DNA of 8,105 nt, taken from Pseudomonadota bacterium (lineage in GTDB: Bacteria; Pseudomonadota; Gammaproteobacteria; Burkholderiales; Casimicrobiaceae). A model generated the notes under the pieces. That model ran no database searches. It was not told the DNA's origin and saw only the letters and a program-made list of their open reading frames with translations. The DNA is taken from the NCBI GenBank assembly GCA_022709775.1, contig JAKLIE010000060.1, positions 1 through 8,105 on the forward strand, given 5' to 3'. This document shows positions 1-7,055 of the stretch, piece after piece; position 1 is the first letter of the stretch, and every line of letters starts with the position of its first letter. Made by a program: the position numbers and the translations under genes.

Positions 1-978
1 ATCGTGGAGAAGTTCGACCTCGGGCTCGACGTGCTGTCGGTGGTCGTCGAGACGCCGAAGGACGGCTGCTACGACCATGCGGTGATGGAGTACCTCAACC
101 AGTTCGGCTGGCAGATGGCGAACGTCCCCGGCGTCGTATCGGTCACCTCCGCCGCGTGGCTCGCGAAGCAGGCGTTCTCGGGCTTCAACGAAGGCAACCC
201 GAAGTGGGCTGCGCTGCCGCGCGACCCGAAGTCCCTCGCGAACGCGATCAGCCTCGCGCCGGAAGGCTCCGGCCTCTACAACCCCGGCTGCACCGTGCTG
301 CCCGTGCATCTCTACCTCGCCGACCACAAGGCCGGAACGATCAAGGCGGTGACCGGCGCGGTCAAGGCGTTCCGGGAGGCGAATCCCGGCCCGGGGATCC
401 AGGTGCGCCTCGCGAGCGGAAACGTCGGCGTCCAGGCGGCCACGAACGAGGTGCTCGAGAACACCGAGCTCAAGATGATGCTGTACGTCTACCTGACGAT
501 CGTCGCGCTGGTCCTCGTGACGTACCGCGACTGGCGCGCGATGGTGGCCTGCTGCCTCCCGCTCACGCTGGCGACGTTCCTGGGCTACTGGTTCATGAAG
601 GAGCTCGACATAGGACTCACCGTCGCCACGCTTCCGGTGATGGTGCTCGCGGTCGGCATCGGCGTCGACTACGCGTTCTACATCTACAACCGGCTGCAGC
701 TCCACCTCGCGCAGGGCGTCGACATCGTGGCGGCATTCAAGCAGTCGCTGCGGGAGACCGGCATCGCGACGATCTTCACGGCGCTCACGCTCTCGGTGGG
801 CGTGGCCACCTGGTCGTTCTCCGAGCTCAAGTTCCAGGCGGACATGGGCCTGCTGCTCACGTTCATGTTCATGGTCAACATGCTGATGGCGATCACGCTG
901 CTGCCCGCGCTGGCCGTCATGATCGACCTCCTGATCCCGCGGCGCCGGCCGGTGCGCTCGCCGCTTCTCTCCCATTGA
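1..978 (+). CDS. RND/MMPL-family inner-membrane transporter, C-terminal half (5' partial)
   Basis: The gene is already open at base 1 and ends at TGA 976-978; its start lies outside the window. The visible 325 codons begin in a periplasmic porter loop (about residues 1-155). Five hydrophobic helices follow, at roughly 158-174, 180-199, 205-229, 253-272 and 281-311, matching the last five helices of a 12-helix RND protein. The third carries GIGVDYAFYIYNR (219-231), the Gly-x-Asp-Tyr signature of MMPL-type RND proteins, whose Asp is usually linked to proton coupling. Cys23 and Cys97 in the loop could form a periplasmic disulfide (inference). The protein ends in an Arg-rich cytoplasmic tail. The family moves hydrophobic or lipid-like molecules using the proton gradient; the substrate here cannot be read from sequence. 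The next gene starts 11 bases downstream, so co-transcription is likely. I am confident of the superfamily, not of the cargo. Confidence 0.9.
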   Translation: MVEKFDLGLDVLSVVVETPKDGCYDHAVMEYLNQFGWQMANVPGVVSVTSAAWLAKQAFSGFNEGNPKWAALPRDPKSLANAISLAPEGSGLYNPGCTVLPVHLYLADHKAGTIKAVTGAVKAFREANPGPGIQVRLASGNVGVQAATNEVLENTELKMMLYVYLTIVALVLVTYRDWRAMVACCLPLTLATFLGYWFMKELDIGLTVATLPVMVLAVGIGVDYAFYIYNRLQLHLAQGVDIVAAFKQSLRETGIATIFTALTLSVGVATWSFSELKFQADMGLLLTFMFMVNMLMAITLLPALAVMIDLLIPRRRPVRSPLLSH

Positions 979-989
979 CCCGCGCCGCC

Positions 990-1487
990 ATGCTCGACAG
1001 GCTCCTCGCCCTCCTGAGCACGCCTCCCGCGCCGACGCGGGACACCGTGGGCTCGCCGTTCTCGCGCCGCGAGATCGCCGTCGTCGCGCTGCTCGTCGAG
1101 CTTGCACAGAGCGACCGGACGCTGAGGGCAGGGGAACTCGCGACGGTGGAGCGAATCGTCCGGGAGCGTTTCGGCCTCGATGCGGCGACGGCGGGCCGTC
1201 TCATCGCCGCGGCGCGCGCCGAGCTCGATGCGGCGCTGGAGGACTGGATATTCGCCAACGCGGTGCGCGAAGGATTCGACGCGACGGAGCGCGTCGAGAT
1301 CGTCGAGCTCCTGTGGGAAGTCGTGTACGCGGACGGAAAGCTCGCGCGGCTCGAGGAATCGCTCATGCGCCGGGTCGCCGCCGAGCTCGGGATCGGCGAG
1401 GCCGAGCGCGATGCCGCCCGGGCGCAGGCGTTCGCGCGGAGCGGCCCCGCGCGGAGCCGCGAGCCCGGCGCGACGGAGGACGAATGA
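990..1487 (+). CDS. TerB-like (tellurite-resistance TerB superfamily) protein, 165 aa
   Basis: This is a 165-residue soluble protein with no signal peptide or membrane helix, predicted to be mostly helical and cytoplasmic. It shows the two-part TerB pattern of helix, acidic turn and helix. The first half has LLVELAQSDRTLRAGE (34-49). The second has the more canonical YADGKLARLEE (113-123), resembling the 'ADG-x-(3-5)-E' motif of TerB-like domains, whose acidic residues may bind metal. The C-terminal 20 residues are Arg/Pro/Glu-rich and look disordered. ATG 990 is chosen because it lies just after the upstream stop and begins the hydrophobic helix MLDRLLALL; there is no clear Shine-Dalgarno sequence, so coupling to the upstream gene is plausible. 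The stop overlaps the next start (ATGA at 1484-1487). TerB-domain proteins often accompany membrane or stress systems, but the domain does not define a reaction. A role in tellurite resistance should not be assumed. Confidence 0.78.
   Translation: MLDRLLALLSTPPAPTRDTVGSPFSRREIAVVALLVELAQSDRTLRAGELATVERIVRERFGLDAATAGRLIAAARAELDAALEDWIFANAVREGFDATERVEIVELLWEVVYADGKLARLEESLMRRVAAELGIGEAERDAARAQAFARSGPARSREPGATEDE
1475..1480 (+). promoter_or_regulatory. Shine-Dalgarno for the YCF48-like gene
   Basis: GGAGGA lies 4 bases before ATG 1484, inside the 3' end of the TerB-like gene. It fixes the start of the propeller gene at the ATGA overlap rather than at upstream in-frame codons, and it directly precedes a good signal peptide. 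Confidence 0.7.
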
Positions 1488-2473
1488 TCGCCCTCCTGCC
1501 GCGGCGTGGCCTGGTCGTGGCCCTCGCCCTCGTCGCGGGCATCTTCGGGGCGCCGCGCGCCTGGGCGCAGCCTCCGGCCCCGGCGAAGCCGCCGGAGTCC
1601 GCCTACCGGGCCAGGCTGGCGACCAAGGCCCCGTTGCTCGCCATCACGCGCGCGGGCAAGCGCATGGTCGCCGTCGGCGACTGGGGTGTGGTCGTCCTAT
1701 CCGACGACGACGGCAGGACCTGGCGTCAGGCGAAGTCGGTCGCGACGCGCTCGATGCTGACGTCGGTGGCTTTCGTCGACGCGCGGCGCGGCTTCGCCGT
1801 CGGCCACGGCGGCACGGTACTCGAGACGACGGACGGCGGCGAGACCTGGAGCCGCAATCGCGATGCCGGAGCGGACGTCGTGCTTCTCACGGTCTGGTTC
1901 GAGAACGCGGACCACGGCATTGCCGCCGGCGCGTTCGGATTCGCGATGGCCACGCACGACGGCGGCCGGACGTGGAAGGAGTTCGCGCCGGGCGAAGGCG
2001 ACGACCGCGACCGCCACCTGAACGCGATCTTCGCGGTACCCGGCGGCCCGATGTTCATCGCTGCCGAGGCCGGGACGGTGTTCCGTTCCGGCGACGGCGG
2101 AAAGAGCTGGACCGCGCTGAGGCTCCCTTACGACGGTTCGCTCTGGGGCGGCATGGCGCTGAAGGACGGCGGCGTGCTCGTCCACGGCATGCGGGGGCAC
2201 GTGCTGCGCTCGTCCGATCAGGGCAAGACCTGGATCGACGTGCCGACCGGGACCGACCAGTCGTGGACCGGGGGGTTGCAGCTCGCGGACGGGACGATCG
2301 TGCTCGTCGGGCTGGGCGGCGCCGTCGCGACGAGCGCCGATGGCGCGCGCACGTTCCGCACGGCCGTCCGCCCGGAGCGGCAGACCCTCTCGGCCGTGAC
2401 GGCCGGCCAGCCCGGTCGCGTCGCCGTGGCCGGACTCGCCGGCATCGGCACCCACGCGCTCGCCGCCCCGTGA
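1484..2473 (+). CDS. Exported YCF48-like beta-propeller with six Asp-box repeats
   Basis: The 329-residue protein starts at ATG 1484. It has a signal peptide: basic PRR at 6-8, hydrophobic core 10-22, and AWA at 26-28 with likely cleavage before Gln29. The mature part is a chain of about 45-residue beta repeats, each with an Asp-box (S/T-x-D-x-G-x-T-W). These are SDDDGRTW 73-80, TTDGGETW 115-122, THDGGRTW 157-164, SGDGGKSW 202-209, SSDQGKTW 243-250 and a degenerate SADGARTF 284-291. This is the BNR/YCF48 (Hcf136-like) architecture, suggesting a six- or seven-bladed propeller in the periplasm. Catalytic sialidase residues are not evident and no glycosidase activity is implied. Plant and cyanobacterial relatives are photosystem II assembly factors; the proteobacterial ones have no settled function but are commonly found beside RND transporters, as here. 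An accessory or assembly role for that transporter is inference. The upstream gene overlaps by four bases. Confidence 0.88.
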   Translation: MIALLPRRGLVVALALVAGIFGAPRAWAQPPAPAKPPESAYRARLATKAPLLAITRAGKRMVAVGDWGVVVLSDDDGRTWRQAKSVATRSMLTSVAFVDARRGFAVGHGGTVLETTDGGETWSRNRDAGADVVLLTVWFENADHGIAAGAFGFAMATHDGGRTWKEFAPGEGDDRDRHLNAIFAVPGGPMFIAAEAGTVFRSGDGGKSWTALRLPYDGSLWGGMALKDGGVLVHGMRGHVLRSSDQGKTWIDVPTGTDQSWTGGLQLADGTIVLVGLGGAVATSADGARTFRTAVRPERQTLSAVTAGQPGRVAVAGLAGIGTHALAAP

Positions 2474-2523
2474 CCCGCGGCCCTCGACCTCCGCCCCCCC
2501 TCCCTCACCCGCATCCACGCACC
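2474..2523 (+). other. C-rich, G-poor intergenic tract before the aldehyde dehydrogenase gene
   Basis: About two thirds of these 50 bases are C (33 by hand count) and only 7 are G, including an unbroken run of seven C near 2494-2500. I see no clear hairpin terminator and no sigma70- or sigma54-type promoter. It is the only gap longer than about 25 bases in the window, so it is the best place for a transcript boundary. The composition resembles a Rho utilisation (rut) region on the + strand transcript, but that is inference from base composition only. Confidence 0.35.
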
Positions 2524-2527
2524 GGAG
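2524..2527 (+). promoter_or_regulatory. Shine-Dalgarno for the aldehyde dehydrogenase gene
   Basis: GGAG sits 7 bases before ATG 2535. The spacing favours this ATG over the in-frame ATG at 2541, which would be 13 bases away. Confidence 0.6.
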
Positions 2528-2534
2528 AACCGAC

Positions 2535-4037
2535 ATGGACATGAACACCCGCCACCTGATCAGCGAAGCCGCGAATGCGTTCCTCGCGGCGCCGAAGAAG
2601 ATGCTGATCGGCGCCGACTGGGTCGACGCCGCCGACGGGGCGCAGATCGAGGTCCGCAATCCGGCCACCGGCGAGGTGTTCGCGCACGTGCCTGCGGGCA
2701 AGGCCGCGGACATCGACCGCGCCGTGCGCGCGGCACGCGCCGCATTCGAGGACGGGCCCTGGTCCGCGATGTCGCCCGTTCAGCGCGAGCGCCTCCTGCT
2801 CGCACTGGCGGACAGAGTCGAGGCCCATGCGCAGGAGCTCGCCGAGCTGGAGTCGCTCGACAACGGCAAGTCGGTGATGCTCGCGCGCCACGTCGACATG
2901 GCGATGGCGGTGGACTTCCTGCGCTACATGGCGGGCTGGGCGACCAAGATCGAAGGTGCGACGCACGACGTGTCGGTGCCGTTCATTCCGCAGGCGAAGT
3001 TCTTCGCGTGGACACGGCGCGAGCCCGTCGGCGTCGTCGGCGCCATCATCCCGTGGAACTTCCCGCTGCTGATGGCGGCATGGAAGATCGGTCCCGCGCT
3101 CGCGGCAGGCTGCACCGTGGTGCTGAAGCCCGCGGAAGAGACCCCGCTGACCGCGCTTCGCCTCGGCCAGCTCATCCTCGAGGCGGGCATCCCGCCCGGC
3201 GTCGTCAACATCGTGACGGGCCTGGGCGAGACCGCCGGCGCCGCCCTCGCCTCGCACCCCGGCGTCGCCAAGATCGCGTTCACCGGATCGACGGCGGTGG
3301 GAAAACTCGTCCAGCGCGCCGCGGTCGAGAACATGACGCGCGTGTCGCTCGAGCTCGGCGGCAAGTCGCCGGTGATCGTGCTCGACGACGCGGACCCCGC
3401 GCAGGCGGCGGTCGGCGCCGCGCAGGCGATCTTCTTCAATCAGGGCCAGGTCTGCACGGCCGGATCGCGCCTCTACGTGCAGAGAAGGTTGTTCGACAAG
3501 GTCGTGAGCGAGCTCGCATCGATCGCGAACGGCATGAAGCTCGGCCCCGGCCTCGATCCGACGAGCGAGCTGGGACCGCTCGTGTCGGAAGTGCAGCGCG
3601 ACCGCGTGTGCGGCTACATCGACGGCGGCGTCGGGCAGGGTGCGAAGGTCGCCTCCGGCGGCGGACGCGCCGGCGAGAAGGGCTACTTCGTCAAGCCGAC
3701 CGTGCTCGTCGACGTGCGGCAGGACATGCGCGTCGTGCAGGAGGAGATCTTCGGCCCGGTGGTGGTCGCGCTGCCCTACGACGACGTCGACGAGGCGGTC
3801 CGGCTCGCCAACGACACGCCGTACGGGCTCGGGGCGTCGATCTGGTCGAACGACCTCGCGCGCGTCCACCGGATGATCCCGCGCATCAAGGCGGGCACCG
3901 TGTGGGTCAATTGCCACAGCATGCTCGACGCGAGCCTTCCGTTCGGCGGATTCAAGCAGTCGGGGATCGGCCGCGAGATGGGACGCGCCGCGCTCGACAT
4001 GTTCACGGAAACGAAGTCCGTGATGATGGCGGTGTGA
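2535..4037 (+). CDS. NAD-dependent aldehyde dehydrogenase, phenylacetaldehyde dehydrogenase type
   Basis: This 500-residue protein has the full length of the family and no signal peptide, so it acts in the cytoplasm. It oxidises an aldehyde to the acid with NAD(P)+. All core motifs are present: PWNFP (173-177) with oxyanion Asn175, cofactor-binding Lys198 in LKPAEETP, FTGST (249-253), general base Glu273 in LELGGKSP, nucleophile Cys307 in NQGQVCTAGSR, and Glu404 in EEIFGPV. The C-terminal stretch from GTVWVNCHSMLD (454-465) into LPFGGFKQSGIGRE, and AWTRREPVGVVG (158-169), match the phenylacetaldehyde dehydrogenase group (FeaB, PadA, StyD, PeaE) better than generic betaine-aldehyde enzymes. 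This judgement is from memory of the families. Only 25 bases separate it from qhpA, so it is probably in the same operon and oxidises the aldehyde released by the amine dehydrogenase. Substrate preference for phenylacetaldehyde is inferred; another aromatic or aliphatic aldehyde is possible. Confidence 0.93.
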   Translation: MDMNTRHLISEAANAFLAAPKKMLIGADWVDAADGAQIEVRNPATGEVFAHVPAGKAADIDRAVRAARAAFEDGPWSAMSPVQRERLLLALADRVEAHAQELAELESLDNGKSVMLARHVDMAMAVDFLRYMAGWATKIEGATHDVSVPFIPQAKFFAWTRREPVGVVGAIIPWNFPLLMAAWKIGPALAAGCTVVLKPAEETPLTALRLGQLILEAGIPPGVVNIVTGLGETAGAALASHPGVAKIAFTGSTAVGKLVQRAAVENMTRVSLELGGKSPVIVLDDADPAQAAVGAAQAIFFNQGQVCTAGSRLYVQRRLFDKVVSELASIANGMKLGPGLDPTSELGPLVSEVQRDRVCGYIDGGVGQGAKVASGGGRAGEKGYFVKPTVLVDVRQDMRVVQEEIFGPVVVALPYDDVDEAVRLANDTPYGLGASIWSNDLARVHRMIPRIKAGTVWVNCHSMLDASLPFGGFKQSGIGREMGRAALDMFTETKSVMMAV

Positions 4038-4050
4038 GCCGCGCGACTCC

Positions 4051-4055
4051 GGGAG
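4051..4055 (+). promoter_or_regulatory. Shine-Dalgarno for qhpA
   Basis: GGGAG ends 7 bases before ATG 4063, within the 25-base gap after the aldehyde dehydrogenase stop. It supports the start that gives a complete signal peptide. Confidence 0.6.
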
Positions 4056-4062
4056 ACGCCCG

Positions 4063-5622
4063 ATGCGACACGACTGGATTTCGACGATCGTCGCCGGCCT
4101 CGCGCTGGCCGGCATGGCCGCCGGCGCGCAGGCCTTCGACGAGCAATCCCTCGTCATGAACAAGTGCGGAACCTGCCACGTGCCGGCCGCGGACGGACGG
4201 ATTCCACGCGTCGAGGACGTGCGCACGTCCCCGGAGGAGTGGACGGTCATCGTCGACCGGATGCGCCGGCTGCACGGCATGAAGCTCCGCGAAGGCGAGA
4301 TGGACCGGCTCCTCAAGGAGCTCGCCGCCACGCAGAGTCTGACGCCCGACGAGCAGGCGCAGGTGGCCTATCTGTCGCTGTGGCACAACTCGCAGCGGGT
4401 CGAGGAGCCTTCCGGCAAGGAAGAGGAGAAGATCTACACGACCTGCGTCCGCTGCCACACCGCGGGCAAGATCCACTCGTACCGGATGACGCCCGAGGCC
4501 TGGGCGAAGCTCCGGGACTTCCACCTCTACATCTCGCCGACCGTCGTCTTCACGATGCGCGAGATGCGCTGGATTCCCGAGGCCGACGCGGCGTTCGCCT
4601 ATTTCGCGAAGAAGCTGCCGTACGGCAATGCGTGGAAGGCGCCGGCCACGAAGCTCGACGGACCCTGGGCGGTGTTCGGCTACGCGCCGGGGCGCGGCAC
4701 CTATCGAGGCGAGGCGCGCATCTCGGACGCGGGCAACGGCGAGCTGAAGCTCGGCGGAAGCGTCGCGTACTCCGACGGGACGGCCGAGACGTTCGCCGGC
4801 GACGGAACGCTCTACGGCGGATTCGCGCTGCGGACGCGAACGAGCAACAACGGCTTCGCCTCGCACGGCGCGTTCATCGCCTCCGGCGACGAGATCCGCG
4901 GCGAGTGGCACCTGCCGGCGCCCGACTTCCGCACGTCGCGCTCGACCTGGCTGCGCGTCGGCGACCAGCCGAAGGTCGCCCGGATCGTGCCGGGATATCT
5001 GCTGGCCGGCGAGAAGACCACCGTCACCCTGGAAGGCATCAACCTCCCCGACGCGAAGGCGTCCGACGTCGCGTTCGCCGGCGGCGCGGTCAGGGTTCTG
5101 GGCGTCAAGCGGGTCGGACCCGGCGCGCTCGAGCTCACCGTCGTGAGCGCTGCACCGGCGCTGGCGACGGCAAGAGTGTCGGTCATGGGCATCGACGCGG
5201 GCACCGTCACGCTCGCGCCGCGCATCGACCGCATCGCGATCCTGCCGGAGGTGGGACGCGCGCGAATGTCGGGCGGCGCGAACTATCCGGCGGAAGGCGT
5301 GCAGTTCGAGGCCATCGCCTATGCGAAAGGGGTCGGCAGGAAGGCTCCGGACGTCGCGCTGGGGCCGGTCCCGGCGACCTTCCGGCTCACCGAGCTCAAG
5401 ACGCGTCCCGGCGACGACGACATGACCTGGCTCGGCACGATCCTTCCCAGCGGCAGCTACCTGCCGACGGTCGACTACGCGCCGAACCCGAAGCGCACCT
5501 ACACCGGCGAGAACAGCGGGCTCGTCAAGGTGCTCGCCCGCTACAAGCGCGGCGAACGGACCTACGACGCGCAAGCCGAGCTCGTCGTCACGGTGCCCGA
5601 CTACATCGCGAGGATCCGTTGA
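4063..5622 (+). CDS. qhpA: Quinohemoprotein amine dehydrogenase alpha subunit (diheme c)
   Basis: This 519-residue precursor is the electron-carrying subunit of periplasmic QHNDH. A signal peptide (hydrophobic core about 6-20, AQA at 22-24) is likely cut before Phe25. Domain I (about 25-195) has two c-type heme sites, CGTCH (Cys35, Cys38, His39) and CVRCH (Cys128, Cys131, His132); these are the only cysteines. Axial partners cannot be assigned from sequence alone; Met142, Met165 and Met168 are candidates. The remainder is beta-rich and fits the three barrel domains known in QHNDH alpha: domain II about 198-300 (from LDGPWAVFGYAPGRGTYRGE), an Ig/IPT-like domain III about 302-385, and domain IV about 386-519 (with MTWLGTILPSGSYLP, 454-468). 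In characterised enzymes electrons go from CTQ in the gamma subunit through both hemes to an external acceptor such as azurin or a cytochrome c. Its stop codon overlaps the likely qhpD start. Identification is strong because qhpD, qhpC and qhpB follow in the known order. Confidence 0.95.
   Translation: MRHDWISTIVAGLALAGMAAGAQAFDEQSLVMNKCGTCHVPAADGRIPRVEDVRTSPEEWTVIVDRMRRLHGMKLREGEMDRLLKELAATQSLTPDEQAQVAYLSLWHNSQRVEEPSGKEEEKIYTTCVRCHTAGKIHSYRMTPEAWAKLRDFHLYISPTVVFTMREMRWIPEADAAFAYFAKKLPYGNAWKAPATKLDGPWAVFGYAPGRGTYRGEARISDAGNGELKLGGSVAYSDGTAETFAGDGTLYGGFALRTRTSNNGFASHGAFIASGDEIRGEWHLPAPDFRTSRSTWLRVGDQPKVARIVPGYLLAGEKTTVTLEGINLPDAKASDVAFAGGAVRVLGVKRVGPGALELTVVSAAPALATARVSVMGIDAGTVTLAPRIDRIAILPEVGRARMSGGANYPAEGVQFEAIAYAKGVGRKAPDVALGPVPATFRLTELKTRPGDDDMTWLGTILPSGSYLPTVDYAPNPKRTYTGENSGLVKVLARYKRGERTYDAQAELVVTVPDYIARIR
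5610..5614 (+). promoter_or_regulatory. Weak Shine-Dalgarno supporting the TTG start of qhpD
   Basis: GAGGA ends 4 bases before TTG 5619, inside the last codons of qhpA. Together with the TTGA stop/start overlap it supports a rare TTG initiator. No ATG lies at a suitable position in this frame; the nearest alternative is GTG 5652. Confidence 0.5.
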
Positions 5623-7034
5623 CGCAGACCTGGGCGCTCGCGGACCACCGCGTGTTCGCGCCGCCCTCCGGGGCCGAAGGCACTGCGCTGCTCTTCGGCG
5701 CGGACCAGGCGAGCCTGTTCGCGATCGACCGCGCCACGCGCGAAGTCATCGACCGATGGCGGCCGCGCGGCGCGATCGTCCTCGACGACGTGCCGCAGCC
5801 CGACCGCGAGGTCCTCGACGCGCTCGCCGACGCGCAGCTGCTCGTCCCGTCGGCGTGGTTGCGCAAGTCGCCGAGGCCGGCGATCGATCCGGCGTCGGTT
5901 CCCCTCGCCACGCTGGTCCTCGAGGCCGCGCAGACCTGCAATCTCCGCTGCACCTACTGCTACGCCGGTGGCGGCTCCTACGGCGGCGAGGCGCGCGTGA
6001 TGCGTCCGGAACTCGCCGCGCGCGCAGCGCGCCACCTCGTCGAAGCCTCCGGAGACCTCGAGAGCGTCACGCTCGTGCTGTTCGGCGGCGAGCCGCTGCT
6101 GAACCTCCCGGCGCTGAAGGCCGCCGTGCTGGAAGGCGAGGCGGCAGCCGCGGCACGCGGCAAGAAGCTCGTCGTCTCGATCACGACGAACGGCACGCGA
6201 TTCACGCCCGAGGTCCTCGACTTCCTCGCCGACCACCGCATCGGCGTGTCGGTCAGCATCGACGGACCGCCGGACCTGCACGACGCGAACCGTCCGTACG
6301 TCGGCGGCAAGGGGCGCGGCAGCTATGCCGACGTCGTCGACGGCGTGGCGCGGCTGCGGGAACGCACCGGCAGACCGCCGGCCGCGCGCGTGACGCTCAA
6401 TCCCGACCAGTGGGCGCGCATTCCCGAGGTGTTCGAGCACGTGCTCGGCCTCGGCTTCCTCGAAGTGGGGATCGCTCCGACGAGCCCGGTCAGCGCGAAG
6501 CTCCTGCCGACGACCGAGCAGGACGAGGCGCTCTTCGCCGGCTTCTCGCGCCTCGCGCAGCGCTTCGTCGACGAGGCCGGGCGCGGACGGGTGCTGCCGT
6601 TCTCGAACCTGCTCGACCTCCTCGCGAAGCTCCACCTCGGGCAGGTCAAGGGCGTCCCCTGCGGCGCCGGGCTCGGCTACGTCGCGATGGACGCGGAGGG
6701 CGCGTTCTTCCTGTGCCACCGATTCGCGGGCAACGGCAAGTTCCGCATCGGCGACCTTAACGCGGGCATCGACCATGCGAAGGCCCGGGCGTGCCTCGAC
6801 GAGCAGGCCGCCCCGCGCGAGGACGCGTGCTCGTCGTGCTGGGCGCGAAGCCTGTGCGCCGGCGGCTGCCACTACGAGAACCACCAGCGCGAGTCGGTGC
6901 TCGGCCTACCGCAGGGCGGGTCCTGCCACTTCATCCGGCGCTGGATCGAGCTCGGCATCCGCACCTACGGCGCGTTGCGCGCCGATCCCGATCACCCGGT
7001 GCTCGCCTTCCTCGGCCGGCGCGCCGACGGCTGA
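5619..7034 (+). CDS. qhpD: Radical SAM/SPASM maturase of the QHNDH gamma subunit
   Basis: This cytoplasmic enzyme forms intrapeptidyl thioether bonds between Cys and Glu/Asp in the QhpC precursor. Starting at TTG 5619 it has 471 residues, close to the roughly 475 of characterised QhpD, which supports that start. Residues 1-95 form an N-terminal domain likely to engage the peptide. The radical SAM motif CNLRCTYC (107-114) binds the SAM-cleaving [4Fe-4S] cluster with Cys107, Cys111 and Cys114. FGGEP (155-159) is the GGE-type SAM-contact motif, followed by SITTNGT (187-193) and SVSIDGP (211-217). The C-terminal SPASM-type region has Cys348, Cys366, Cys404, Cys407, Cys413, Cys417 and Cys436, including CSSCWARSLCAGGC (404-417), enough for two auxiliary clusters. 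The qhpA stop overlaps the start (TTGA), and qhpC follows 21 bases later. The reading frame stays open for 485 codons upstream, antisense-free but inside qhpA, so the true start is not set by a stop codon. Family is certain; QhpD identity rests on the neighbours and length. Confidence 0.95.
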   Translation: MTQTWALADHRVFAPPSGAEGTALLFGADQASLFAIDRATREVIDRWRPRGAIVLDDVPQPDREVLDALADAQLLVPSAWLRKSPRPAIDPASVPLATLVLEAAQTCNLRCTYCYAGGGSYGGEARVMRPELAARAARHLVEASGDLESVTLVLFGGEPLLNLPALKAAVLEGEAAAAARGKKLVVSITTNGTRFTPEVLDFLADHRIGVSVSIDGPPDLHDANRPYVGGKGRGSYADVVDGVARLRERTGRPPAARVTLNPDQWARIPEVFEHVLGLGFLEVGIAPTSPVSAKLLPTTEQDEALFAGFSRLAQRFVDEAGRGRVLPFSNLLDLLAKLHLGQVKGVPCGAGLGYVAMDAEGAFFLCHRFAGNGKFRIGDLNAGIDHAKARACLDEQAAPREDACSSCWARSLCAGGCHYENHQRESVLGLPQGGSCHFIRRWIELGIRTYGALRADPDHPVLAFLGRRADG

Positions 7035-7055
7035 ACGTCCGCGAAAGGAAACGCG

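Noticed and set aside
156..989. Upstream extension of the TerB-like frame inside the RND gene
   Set aside because: It overlaps a clear membrane protein in another frame and translates to Arg/Gly/Pro-rich sequence; ATG 990 sits right after the RND stop.
1700..2356. Sialidase or glycosidase function for the Asp-box protein
   Set aside because: Asp-boxes are structural turns found in many propellers; no catalytic Arg triad or Tyr/Glu pair is evident, and the arrangement fits YCF48-like proteins.
2505..4331. Long open frame of 608 codons on the minus strand opposite the aldehyde dehydrogenase gene
   Set aside because: It lies antisense to a gene with all catalytic motifs, its product is Arg/His/Asp-rich low-complexity sequence typical of GC-rich shadow frames, and it spans two genes and the gap.
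4003..5574. 523-codon minus-strand open frame opposite qhpA
   Set aside because: Same compositional artefact; no recognisable domain, while the + strand encodes two CxxCH heme sites and a signal peptide.
4164..5618. Upstream extension of the qhpD frame through qhpA, giving an apparent 956-residue protein
   Set aside because: The extra 485 codons are out of frame with qhpA and translate to Arg-rich nonsense; qhpD homologues start near the qhpA end.
5601..6884. 427-codon minus-strand open frame opposite qhpD
   Set aside because: Shadow of a radical SAM gene with intact cysteine motifs; the antisense product is Arg/Ala/Glu-rich with no domain.
7035..7055. Possible internal promoter between qhpD and qhpC
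   Set aside because: Only 21 bases with a Shine-Dalgarno sequence; no -35/-10 or -24/-12 elements can be recognised.
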